Source: Bradyrhizobium cenepequi
GTDB taxonomy: Bacteria; Pseudomonadota; Alphaproteobacteria; Rhizobiales; Xanthobacteraceae
DNA: 64,000 bases
Direction: 5' to 3'
Assembly: GCF_020329485.1 (NCBI RefSeq)
Contig: NZ_JAGKJI010000010.1
Span: 120,069 to 184,068 of the forward strand
Positions 55,757 through 63,649 of this stretch are shown one piece after another (within the stretch, counting starts at the first letter, position 1; the number at the start of each line of letters is the position of its first letter). Both the position numbers and the translations under genes were made by a program. The notes under the pieces were generated by a model. The model searched no databases. It was not told the origin of the DNA and saw nothing but the letters and a program-made list of their open reading frames with translations.

Positions 55757-56682
55757 AGCTCAATCTCCGTTCCATCGGCGGGGACTTGCCAGCCGGCCCG
55801 CTCGGCTATCTTCCGCTCAGGCGAGTCCTTCAACAGGGCCGGGTTGGAATTGTTGATATGCAGGAACAGTTTTCGGCCGATATCAAGGCCTGCGAGGCTC
55901 TCGATCGCACCGTGGCCGCCTGACATCGAAATATGTCCCATCCCCTGACCAGTCTTGTTGCCGAGTCCCGCCGCGATCAATTCGTCGTCGCGCCACACCG
56001 TGCCATCGAAGAACACCAGCGGCGCTCCCGCAAGCCGGGATTTCAAATCATCAGTCACGCGCGCGCACGCAGCGAGGAAGTAGAAATATTTGCCGCTGGC
56101 CTTTTCCGCAATGCGCAAGCCCAGGGTATCGCCTGAGCCGTCTTGGCCGGCCGGATGTGCCTTGCCCTCGAGATACCACGCGCCCTTGCCGGGAACATCG
56201 AACGGCAGCACCTCAAGCCCGGATGGCGAGCCGTCGGAGAGGGCGGGCTCGAACGCGCGATCCACCTCAATCGCCCGGCGCGTCACGTTGTTCTCGCTCA
56301 GCACGTCAAAGACGCTGTTGGACTTCAGGATCGCCAGCACGCGCTGGTGGGCGTAGATCGTGAACGGCGAGCCCTCGCGCATCGACAATAGTCCCGCGAT
56401 CGCATCGATCTCGCCATTGGTGAGGATGACGCCTGCGATCGGGCTGTGGCGAAGCTCGCCGCGCCTCGGGTGCAATTGCGGCGTCGCAATCAGCTGCTGG
56501 CGCAGGTCGGGCGAGGCGTTGATCAGGAACCAGTGCGCGCCGTCAGCGGTGACCGCGATCGAAGCCTGGGTGCTCTGCAGGCTAGGCGCGTCGCTTCTTG
56601 CCTTGGTGCAAACCGGGCAGCCGCAGTTCCACTGCGGAACGCCACCACCGGCTGCGGCGCCGAGGACGACGACCCGAAGCAT
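55753..56682 (-). CDS. pqqB: PqqB, metallo-beta-lactamase-fold PQQ biosynthesis protein
   Basis: A 309-residue metal-dependent hydroxylase-like protein acting on the Glu-Tyr intermediate. The zinc-binding NCGCPVCTKAR lies near the N-terminus (residues 19-29), followed by INASPDLRQQL and LTNGEIDAIAGLLSMREG. The C-terminal HISMSGGHGAIESL is typical. It is preceded by a 148-nt gap carrying a hairpin after pqqA. Confidence 0.96.
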   Translation of the reverse strand: MLRVVVLGAAAGGGVPQWNCGCPVCTKARSDAPSLQSTQASIAVTADGAHWFLINASPDLRQQLIATPQLHPRRGELRHSPIAGVILTNGEIDAIAGLLSMREGSPFTIYAHQRVLAILKSNSVFDVLSENNVTRRAIEVDRAFEPALSDGSPSGLEVLPFDVPGKGAWYLEGKAHPAGQDGSGDTLGLRIAEKASGKYFYFLAACARVTDDLKSRLAGAPLVFFDGTVWRDDELIAAGLGNKTGQGMGHISMSGGHGAIESLAGLDIGRKLFLHINNSNPALLKDSPERKIAERAGWQVPADGTEIEL

Positions 56683-56740
56683 GATCCGTCTCCTGGCGAA
56701 AATCCGCTGCTCAGGAACAAACGAGGCAGGGACACAAGCC

Positions 56741-56797
56741 GGACTCGGGCGTCAACGTGCATCCCCTCCTCAGGGAACGTCGGACGCCCGCAAGTCC
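56741..56797 (-). promoter_or_regulatory. Hairpin in the pqqA-pqqB gap
   Basis: GGACT..GGGCGTC (56741-56753) pairs with GACGCCC..AGTCC (56783-56797), giving a 12-bp interrupted stem. No U-run follows, so it is not a classic terminator. It could stabilise or partly end the short pqqA transcript; excess pqqA message over pqqB is known in methylotrophs. Confidence 0.5.
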
Positions 56798-56830
56798 AGC
56801 AACGTACTAAGGCAAGGCAGTCGCGTCCGC

Positions 56831-56911
56831 TTACTTGCGGGTCGCGCACATATACATGTTGATTTCCATGCCGACGGAGACTTCGACGATCTTCGGTGCT
56901 TTCCAGGCCAT
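56831..56911 (-). CDS. pqqA: PqqA, PQQ precursor peptide
   Basis: A 26-residue ribosomal precursor whose Glu16 and Tyr20 (in GMEINMYM) become PQQ. MAWKAPKIVEVSVG and the CATRK end match PqqA peptides. A strong CAGGAGAG ribosome site (56923-56916) precedes the ATG. It is first in the operon pqqA-B-C-D-E-prolyl aminopeptidase. Confidence 0.97.
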   Translation of the reverse strand: MAWKAPKIVEVSVGMEINMYMCATRK

Positions 56912-57165
56912 CAGGCTCTCCTGTTTTTGATCCGGACGTATTCCGCCCTCGCAGTAAAGTAATGCGGGCGAAAAAGTTCGCCAGTTAAATTTTGACGTGT
57001 TGCGCCGCATCAATCATGCTGCGCCGCACTGGGAATTCACGCAGTTGTGCGAGAGCCGCAAATCAAATCAGACGTTTCGTTATTGTTCGCATTGCGATCA
57101 ATAGCAAATCTGGGCTTGAAGGAGGCTTCCATCGTAGGGGGTCTCAACCGGAGTATCTGCCGCCG

Positions 57166-57426
57166 ATGCCGCGCTATTTCTTCAACACTCGTATTGGCGA
57201 TGAGCTGATCTCCGACCCCGAGGGCGAAGTTCTGCGGGATCCCGACCGCGCCTGGGAGATGGCGCGTGCGATGATTCGGGAACTGCTACGGACGGAAGGC
57301 GCCGACGCCACGCTTTTGAATGCCGTCATCGAAGTGACCGACGACGACGGCGATATCGTGCTCGAATTTCCGTTCTCCGAGGCGATCATCGGTCTGCCGG
57401 ACACGGGCTCGGTCACGAAACATTGA
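57166..57426 (+). CDS. DUF6894 family protein
   Basis: An 86-residue protein. MPRYFFNTRIGDELISDPEG and LRDPDRAWEMARAMIREL match what I recall of the DUF6894 family, very common in Bradyrhizobium. Function unknown. The ATG at 57166 is the usual family start although the frame is open further upstream. It is divergent from pqqA with a 254-nt gap in which no clear promoter was seen. Confidence 0.82.
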   Translation: MPRYFFNTRIGDELISDPEGEVLRDPDRAWEMARAMIRELLRTEGADATLLNAVIEVTDDDGDIVLEFPFSEAIIGLPDTGSVTKH

Positions 57427-57600
57427 CGGTGCGCGCGGTCGTTCCACGCTACATCGGTGCCCCGCCTCGGCTCTGACCATGTCCCGGATTGCGCATCCGC
57501 GGACGGATGTCGGAAACTGCCATTGAAGAAGCCACGCCAGCATGCGCGGAGCGCTGCACATGCAAGGACCAACAGGCTTTCACATCTGGGGAGGACAATA

Positions 57601-58878
57601 ATGAGGAACGATCTGACCACGCCGCTCGGTCTTATCCTGGCCGGCGCCTTCTTTGGCGCACTCACGCTTGCCGCCCATGCGCAGCAGCCCGCCAATCCGC
57701 CTGCCGCCGGCGCGGCACCCGCCGCGGCGCAGCCGCTGCCGCCGGGCTCACCTCTGATCGGGCGGCCCGAGAACGAGGCGGCGGCCAAGCTTGCCCCGGT
57801 CGCGCCGCCGCCGCTCGCGGCCGCGCCCGACAAATTACCGCTCGCCAAGCTCAAGGTGCCCGCCGGCTTCAACGTCGAGGTTTACGCCGCCGGCATGGCG
57901 AATGCGCGTTCGCTGGCGCAGAGCGACAAGGGCACGGTGTTCGTCGGCAGCCGCCTGGTCGACAAGGTCTATGCCATCGTCAACAAGGAGGGCAAACGCC
58001 AGGTGAAGGTGATCGCCTCCGGGCTCTATCGTCCGAACGGCGTCGCCTTCAAGGACGGCACGCTCTACATCGCAGAACTCTCGAAGGTCTCCAAGATCGA
58101 GAAGATCGACGATGTCATCGACAGTGCGCCGAAGCCGACGGTGATCTACGACCACCTGCCGAAGGACGAGGCCCATGGCTGGAAGTTCATTGCCATCGGG
58201 CCGGACAACAAGCTGTATGTCCCGGTCGGCCAGCCCGGCAACAACGTGCTGCATGACGATGCGCATGGCCAGATCCGGCGCATCAATCTCGACGGCTCGG
58301 GCGCGGAAGTTTATGCGGTCGGCGTGCGCAACACAGTCGGCTTCGACTGGAATCCGGAGAGCAAGCACCTCTACTTCACCGACAATGGCCGCGACTGGCT
58401 GTCCGAGACGGTGCCGGAAGATGAGCTCAACCGCGTGACCAAGGCCGGCGAGGATTTCGGCGCGCCGTTCTGTTACCAGGGCAACATCATCGACCAGGAA
58501 CTCGGCTGGGGCAAATCCTGCAGCGACTACACGTCGCCAGTCGGCCTGATGGGCCCGCACACCGCGGCGCTCGGCATGCGCTTCTACACCGGCAACATGT
58601 TCCCGAAGAGCTACAGGAACGCGATCTTCGTCGCGCGCCACGGCTCCTGGAACAAGTCGAAGAAGCATGGCGGCGACGTCGTCGTGGTCAAGCTCGACAA
58701 GGTCGGCAAGGTGAAATCGGTCGAGCCGTTCCTCACCGGCTTCCTCCAGGACAACAAATATGTCGGCCGTCCCGTCGACGTGATGCAGTTGAAGGACGGC
58801 TCGCTGCTCGTCTCCGACGACTGGAATGGCGCCGTCTACCGCATCAGCTACGGCAAGCCGAAGGTCGCGGAGGAGTAG
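57601..58878 (+). CDS. PQQ-type sugar dehydrogenase (sorbosone/glucose dehydrogenase-like beta-propeller)
   Basis: A 425-residue exported protein. The signal peptide runs to about residue 28 (LTLAAHAQ), followed by a Pro/Ala-rich linker (about 29-80). The beta-propeller domain of the COG2133 type has [73 protein letters not shown] and [18 protein letters not shown]. Family members oxidise aldoses or sorbosone with PQQ. Position opposite pqqA-E and before a cytochrome c supports PQQ use (inference). The start is fixed by GGGGAGGA at 57589-57596. Confidence 0.9.
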   Translation: MRNDLTTPLGLILAGAFFGALTLAAHAQQPANPPAAGAAPAAAQPLPPGSPLIGRPENEAAAKLAPVAPPPLAAAPDKLPLAKLKVPAGFNVEVYAAGMANARSLAQSDKGTVFVGSRLVDKVYAIVNKEGKRQVKVIASGLYRPNGVAFKDGTLYIAELSKVSKIEKIDDVIDSAPKPTVIYDHLPKDEAHGWKFIAIGPDNKLYVPVGQPGNNVLHDDAHGQIRRINLDGSGAEVYAVGVRNTVGFDWNPESKHLYFTDNGRDWLSETVPEDELNRVTKAGEDFGAPFCYQGNIIDQELGWGKSCSDYTSPVGLMGPHTAALGMRFYTGNMFPKSYRNAIFVARHGSWNKSKKHGGDVVVVKLDKVGKVKSVEPFLTGFLQDNKYVGRPVDVMQLKDGSLLVSDDWNGAVYRISYGKPKVAEE

Positions 58879-58888
58879 CAGTTAATTC

Positions 58889-58973
58889 GTCATTGCGAGG
58901 AGCGGCAGCGACGAAGCAATCCATGCATCCGCATGCGCGGAGAGATGGATTGCTTCGCTTTGCTCGCAGTGAC
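58889..58973. repeat. Palindromic repeat, family D copy 1
   Basis: Outer arms GTCATTGCGAG and CTCGCAGTGAC; inner arms CGAAGCAATCCAT and ATGGATTGCTTCG. Same family as 62171-62254. It lies between the dehydrogenase and the cytochrome c gene, within their probable transcript. Confidence 0.85.
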
Positions 58974-58991
58974 GGGCGCCAGGAACACTCG

Positions 58992-59561
58992 ATGTACAAG
59001 CGACTAATCACCGCGTTCGCCTTTGCGTCCATCACCTTCACCGCCAGCGCCGAGACGGTTCCGGAGCGCGCCGCGCCGTGTCTTGCCTGCCATGGCGAGC
59101 GCGGCACCTCCGAGACCGAGAACACGCCCTCGCTCGGCGCTCAGCAGGCGCCTTACGTGCTGATCCAGCTCTTCATGTTCCGCGAGAAGCTGCGCGTGTT
59201 CGACACCATGAACGACATGGCGAAGGATTTGTCCGACGACGATTTGCGCGCCTTTTCCGATTTCATCGCCACGCTGCCGAAGCCGGTGCCGCCCAAGGAT
59301 GCCGGAGATTCCGCCCGCATGGCGCGCGGCCAGGCGCTCGCGCATCAATATCTCTGCAACAACTGCCACCAGCCGGATTTCTCCGGCAACGACAACGTCC
59401 CGCACATCGCCAACCAGCGCGAGGACTATCTGAGCAAGACGCTCAGCGAGTACAAGGACAATAGCCGCCACGGCTATGACGGCACCATGGCCGACGTGAT
59501 GCAGCCGGTGACCAAAGAGCAGATCGCCGACCTTGCCTATTACATCGCCCATTTTCGCTAG
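58992..59561 (+). CDS. Exported dihaem cytochrome c (c4-like)
   Basis: A 189-residue periplasmic protein with a signal peptide ([18 protein letters not shown]) and two haem sites, CLACH (Cys30-His34) and CNNCH. The two-domain layout resembles cytochrome c4. It likely accepts electrons from the adjacent dehydrogenase and passes them to an oxidase (inference). The ATG at 58992 lies just after a palindromic repeat; the longer open frame runs through the repeat and is not real coding. Confidence 0.92.
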   Translation: MYKRLITAFAFASITFTASAETVPERAAPCLACHGERGTSETENTPSLGAQQAPYVLIQLFMFREKLRVFDTMNDMAKDLSDDDLRAFSDFIATLPKPVPPKDAGDSARMARGQALAHQYLCNNCHQPDFSGNDNVPHIANQREDYLSKTLSEYKDNSRHGYDGTMADVMQPVTKEQIADLAYYIAHFR

Positions 59562-59599
59562 AGCAGGTGAGGGGGAGCTCCGCAACTACGTCTACGATC

Positions 59600-59704
59600 G
59601 TCATTCCGGGGCGATGCGACAGCATCGAGCCCGGAATCCATTCCTCCACCTGCGCAAGTGGACGAATGGATTCCGGGCTCGCGCTCCGCGCGCCCCGGAA
59701 TGAC
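59600..59704. repeat. Palindromic repeat, family E copy 1
   Basis: Outer arms GTCATTCCGGGGCG and CGCCCCGGAATGAC; inner GAGCCCGGAATCCATTC pairs with GAATGGATTCCGGGCTC. Same family as 63488-63628. Lies after the cytochrome c gene. Confidence 0.88.
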
Positions 59705-59830
59705 GGTGCCACCGTTCTCGCGGCGGCGCGCGGGGGACACGCGGCAGATGACCGCCATCTTTGTCCATTCCTTGCGCTGGCCACGTCAGCTCCGTGACGC
59801 TAGAACACGGATGTCGCAACGGAGTTGGCA

Positions 59831-61216
59831 ATGGAAGAATTTTGGCGTCTGTCGGCCGCGGATCTGGCCGGCCTGATCAAATCGAAAAAGGTTTCGGCGC
59901 GGGAGGCGGCGACCGCCGCCCTGGCGCGGCTGGATGCGGTCAATCCCAAACTCAATGCCGTGGTCGACCACCGGCCGGCGGATGTGCTGGCGCAGGCCGA
60001 GGCCGTCGATGCGGCGATTGCGCGCGGCGAGGACGCCGGCCCGCTCGCTGGCGTCCCTGTCACGATCAAGGTCAATGTCGACCAGGAAGGGTTTGCCACC
60101 ACCAACGGGTTGAAGCTGCAGCGCGACGTGGTCGCGAAGGCCGACAATCCCGTGGTCAAGAATTTGCGCAGGGCGGGCGCCGTGCTGCTCGGCCGCACCA
60201 ATTGCCCGGCCTTCTCCTATCGCTGGTTCACCACCAACCTGATCCATGGCGACACCAAGAACCCGCGCGATCCTTCGATCACGCCGGGTGGCTCGTCCGG
60301 CGGCGCGGGATCCGCGGTCGCGGCCGGCATCGGGCATATCGCGCATGGCACCGATATCGCAGGCTCGATCCGCTATCCGGCCTATGCCTGCGGCGTGCAT
60401 GGCTTGCGGCCAACCATGGGCCGTATCCCTGCCTTCAACGCGGCCCTTCCGGAGCGGCCGATCGGCCCGCAGATCAGCGCGGTCTCGGGGCCGCTCGCGC
60501 GCACCGTCAACGACCTGCGCATCGCGCTCGCGGCAATGTCGGCTCGCGACGTCCGCGATCCCTGGTGGATGCCGGTGCCGCTGGAGGGGCCTTCGGTGCC
60601 GAAGCGCGTCGCGATGTGCCTCAATCCCGATGGGCTTAATCCGGTCGCAGAGGTGAAGGCGGCGGTGGCCGATGCCGGCAAGCGGCTGGAGCGCGCTGGC
60701 TGGACCGTCGAGGAAATCACGGCAATGCCGCCGCTGCGCGAAGCCGCCGACCTCCAGACCAAGCTCTGGCTCGGCGATGGCTATGAGGCGCAACTCGCGG
60801 CCGCCGAGCGCGAGGGCGATCCCGGCGCGCTCACCTGCCTGCGCGGCAATCGCGCCAAGGTGCATCCGTTCGATCTTTCCAAGGCGCTGACGCGCCGTGC
60901 GACATTGACGCGCGAATGGCTGGCGTTGTTCGAACAATATGCGGTGCTGCTGATGCCGGTCTCCGGCGAACTGCCGTTCCCCGATCAACTCGACTGCAAG
61001 GACGACGCTTCCTTTGCCCGGGTCTGGCAAGCGCAGCTGCCGCAGATCGCCATTCCCTTCATGGGGCTGCCTGGGCTCGTTGTGAGCACAGGATTGGTGG
61101 GCCGGATTCCGGTCGGCGTGCAACTGGTCTCAGGCCGCTACCGCGAGGACCTCTGCCTCGCCGCGGGCGAAGCGATCGAAGCCGGCGGCACGCCGTCTGC
61201 GGTGATCGATCCCTAG
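59831..61216 (+). CDS. Amidase (amidase-signature family)
   Basis: A 461-residue amidase-signature hydrolase. The Ser-cisSer-Lys triad is visible as K80 (PVTIKVNVD), S155 (TPGGSSGGAGS) and S179 (GTDIAGSIRYPA). Substrate is not evident; GatA-type function is unlikely because no gatC or gatB is adjacent. The ATG at 59831 has GGAG 6 nt upstream; a TTG two codons earlier is also possible. Confidence 0.93.
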   Translation: MEEFWRLSAADLAGLIKSKKVSAREAATAALARLDAVNPKLNAVVDHRPADVLAQAEAVDAAIARGEDAGPLAGVPVTIKVNVDQEGFATTNGLKLQRDVVAKADNPVVKNLRRAGAVLLGRTNCPAFSYRWFTTNLIHGDTKNPRDPSITPGGSSGGAGSAVAAGIGHIAHGTDIAGSIRYPAYACGVHGLRPTMGRIPAFNAALPERPIGPQISAVSGPLARTVNDLRIALAAMSARDVRDPWWMPVPLEGPSVPKRVAMCLNPDGLNPVAEVKAAVADAGKRLERAGWTVEEITAMPPLREAADLQTKLWLGDGYEAQLAAAEREGDPGALTCLRGNRAKVHPFDLSKALTRRATLTREWLALFEQYAVLLMPVSGELPFPDQLDCKDDASFARVWQAQLPQIAIPFMGLPGLVVSTGLVGRIPVGVQLVSGRYREDLCLAAGEAIEAGGTPSAVIDP

Positions 61217-61260
61217 GGCCAGATGTCTTTGGTGGCATCGACCCGTTCGCGGGCTCTCTT

Positions 61261-61382
61261 CACCTCTCCCGCTTGCGGGGGAGGTCGGCGCGTAAGCGCC
61301 GGGTGGGGGCTCTCTCCACACGGGGAGTGTGACTCGCGGAGACACCCCCACCCCAGCCCTCCCCGCGCAAGCGGGAGAGGGA
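61261..61382. repeat. Palindromic repeat, family C copy 2
   Basis: CTCTCCCGCTTGCGGGGGAGG at the left pairs with CCCTCCCCGCGCAAGCGGGAGAGG at the right, enclosing GCGCGTAAGCGCC. Relative of 41473-41580. Confidence 0.78.
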
Positions 61383-61422
61383 GCGCACCGGTTCTCGAGG
61401 CAACTGTATCCGAAAGCTTAGA

Positions 61423-61899
61423 ATGCCAACCGTCTATGATTTCACCGCCCGCTCGCTGGCCGGCGAGGACGTGCCCTTGAGGCGGTTCGAGGGACAGGTG
61501 CTGCTCATCGTCAACACCGCCAGTGCGTGCGGCTTCACGCCGCAATACAAGGGCCTGCAGGAAGTCTACCAGGGGTTCTCGCCACGCGGCTTTTCGGTGC
61601 TCGGTTTTCCGTGCAATCAGTTCGGCAGGCAGGAACCTGGCGATGAAAAGCAGATCGCAGAGTTCTGCGAAAACAACTACGCGGTGACGTTCCCGATGTT
61701 CGCCAAGATCGAAGTGAATGGCGCGAACGCGCATCCGTTGTACAATTATCTGAAGCAAGAGAAATCGGGTCTGCTCGGCCCGTCGATCAAATGGAATTTC
61801 ACCAAATTTCTGGTCGATCGATCGGGCAGTGTGGTGGCGCGCCATGCGCCCACCGCGCGGCCCGAAGGACTGAAGACAGCAATTGAGGCCTTGCTATGA
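61423..61899 (+). CDS. Glutathione peroxidase (Cys type)
   Basis: A 158-residue thiol peroxidase that reduces hydroperoxides. The active-site region NTASACGFTPQY has C36 in place of selenocysteine. GFPCNQFGRQEPG supplies Gln, and KWNFTKFLV supplies Trp and Asn. Bacterial Cys-type enzymes usually use thioredoxin rather than glutathione. It overlaps the DUF3297 gene by 4 nt. Confidence 0.95.
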   Translation: MPTVYDFTARSLAGEDVPLRRFEGQVLLIVNTASACGFTPQYKGLQEVYQGFSPRGFSVLGFPCNQFGRQEPGDEKQIAEFCENNYAVTFPMFAKIEVNGANAHPLYNYLKQEKSGLLGPSIKWNFTKFLVDRSGSVVARHAPTARPEGLKTAIEALL

Positions 61900-62165
61900 G
61901 CGAGAACGACGAAACCAGCCATGACGAACTGCCGGACCGTCTGTCGGTCGATCCGAACAGCCCGTACTACAACGCGGAGATCCTGGCGCGGGATGTCGGC
62001 ATCCGCTTCAAGGGCGTTGAGAAGACCAATGTCGAGGAGTACTGCGTCAGCGAAGGCTGGGTGCGCGTCACTGCCGGCAATGCCAAGGATCGTTATGGCA
62101 ATCCGTTGACCATCAAGGTCCACGGCCCGGTCGAGCCGTATTTCCGCGACAAGACGAAGTCGTGA
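61896..62165 (+). CDS. DUF3297 family protein
   Basis: An 89-residue protein. LPDRLSVDPNSPYYNAEIL and GIRFKGVEKTNVEEYCVSEG match DUF3297 as I recall it. Function unknown; it is coupled to the glutathione peroxidase (ATGA overlap), so a link with oxidative stress is possible. Confidence 0.9.
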   Translation: MSENDETSHDELPDRLSVDPNSPYYNAEILARDVGIRFKGVEKTNVEEYCVSEGWVRVTAGNAKDRYGNPLTIKVHGPVEPYFRDKTKS

Positions 62166-62170
62166 ACACC

Positions 62171-62254
62171 GTCATTGCGAGCGAAGCGAAGCAATCCATC
62201 TCACCCGCTTGCGGAGGCATGGATTGCTTCGTCGCTTCGCTCCTCGCAATGACG
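62171..62254. repeat. Palindromic repeat, family D copy 2
   Basis: Outer arms GTCATTGCGAG / CTCGCAATGAC are perfect, inner arms GCGAAGCAATCCAT / ATGGATTGCTTCG. Matches 58889-58973. It fills most of the gap between DUF3297 and tarD. Confidence 0.88.
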
Positions 62255-62291
62255 GTGAGTCGAAACCGCTTACCTGATCAAGGCCAATCCC

Positions 62292-63461
62292 ATGTCCGTC
62301 CGCATCATCGACGTCCGCGAAGTCACAAAACCGATCTCCTCGCCGATCCGCAACGCCTATATCGATTTCACCAGGATGACGACGAGCCTGGTCGCCGTTG
62401 TCACCGACATCGTGCGCGACGGCAGGCGCGTGGTCGGTTACGGCTTCAATTCCAACGGCCGCTACGGGCAGGGCGGCCTGATCCGCGAGCGCTTTGCGCC
62501 GCGGCTGCTCGAGGCCGATCGGAAGGCGCTGCTTGACGCGAGCGGCGACAATCTCGATCCGGACAAGATCTGGTCGACCATGATGTCGAACGAGAAGCCC
62601 GGCGGTCACGGCGAGCGCTCGGTCGCGGTCGGCACCATCGACATGGCGGTGTGGGACGCGGTGGCGAAGATCGCGAACAAGCCGCTGTTCCGCCTGCTCG
62701 CCGAGCGTCATGGCGTTACGGCCGATCCGCGCGTGTTCGTCTATGCCGCCGGCGGCTATTACTATCCCGGCAAGGATCTGTCCGCGCTGCGCGCGGAGAT
62801 GCGCGGCTACCTCGATCGCGGCTACAATGTCGTGAAGATGAAGATCGGCGGCGCGTCGATCGCCGAAGATCGCGAGCGCATTGAATCTGTCCTGAAGGAG
62901 ATCGGCAAGGACGCGCAGCTCGCGGTCGACGCCAATGGCCGTTTCGATCTGGAGACAGCGATCGCGTACGCAAAAATGCTGCGGGACTATCCGCTGTTCT
63001 GGTACGAGGAAGCCGGCGATCCCCTCAACTTCGCGCTGCAGGCGGCGCTCGCGGAATTCTATCCGGGGCCGATGGCGACCGGCGAGAACCTGTTCAGCCA
63101 CCAGGATGCAAGAAATCTGATCCGCTACGGCGGCGTGCGGCCGGATCGCGACTGGCTGCAATTCGACTGTGCGCTGTCCTACGGCCTCTGCGAATATCAG
63201 CGCACGCTGCAGGTGCTGAAGACCTACGGCTGGTCGCCGAGCCGCTGCATCCCGCATGGCGGCCACCAAATGTCGCTGAACATCGCTGCCGGCCTCGGCC
63301 TCGGCGGCAACGAGAGCTATCCCGATTTGTTCCAGCCCTATGGCGGCTTCCCCGACGGCGTGCGCGTCGAGCACGGCCACATCACCATGCCCGACCTTCC
63401 GGGCATCGGCTTTGAAGGCAAGAGCGATCTCTACAAGGAGATGAAAGCGCTGGCGGAGTAA
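62292..63461 (+). CDS. tarD: D(-)-tartrate dehydratase (enolase superfamily)
   Basis: Dehydrates D-tartrate to oxaloacetate. The protein has 389 residues. Enolase-superfamily residues are K102, the K182-x-K184 pair (VKMKIGG), metal ligands D213 (VDANGR), E239 (YEEAGDP) and E265 (TGEN), and H322 (IPHGGHQ). These positions equal those I recall for the characterised Bradyrhizobium japonicum TarD, including total length, making this a close orthologue. No tartrate transporter or regulator is visible before the window ends. Confidence 0.95.
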   Translation: MSVRIIDVREVTKPISSPIRNAYIDFTRMTTSLVAVVTDIVRDGRRVVGYGFNSNGRYGQGGLIRERFAPRLLEADRKALLDASGDNLDPDKIWSTMMSNEKPGGHGERSVAVGTIDMAVWDAVAKIANKPLFRLLAERHGVTADPRVFVYAAGGYYYPGKDLSALRAEMRGYLDRGYNVVKMKIGGASIAEDRERIESVLKEIGKDAQLAVDANGRFDLETAIAYAKMLRDYPLFWYEEAGDPLNFALQAALAEFYPGPMATGENLFSHQDARNLIRYGGVRPDRDWLQFDCALSYGLCEYQRTLQVLKTYGWSPSRCIPHGGHQMSLNIAAGLGLGGNESYPDLFQPYGGFPDGVRVEHGHITMPDLPGIGFEGKSDLYKEMKALAE

Positions 63462-63487
63462 GCCACGTTCGCGCCAAAACTTCCGCT

Positions 63488-63628
63488 GTCATTCCGGGGC
63501 GCGCGTCAGCGCGAGCCCGGAATCCATCGGGCCGCGGGCGCCAGCGGTGAAATGGACTCCGGGCTCGATGCGGAGCCTGTCATCGGGCCGCGCTTCGTGC
63601 GGACCCGGTGGCATCGCCCCGGAATGAC
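63488..63628. repeat. Palindromic repeat, family E copy 2
   Basis: Begins GTCATTCCGGGGCGCG and ends CGCCCCGGAATGAC, with inner GAGCCCGGAATCCAT and ATGGACTCCGGGCTC. Longer than copy 1 by about 36 nt because of an extra segment before the right arm. Confidence 0.85.
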
Positions 63629-63649
63629 AAGGTTGATTGTCGCGACCTA

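Noticed and set aside
58893..58991. N-terminal extension of the cytochrome c gene
   Set aside because: It runs through a palindromic repeat; the signal peptide starts at 58992.
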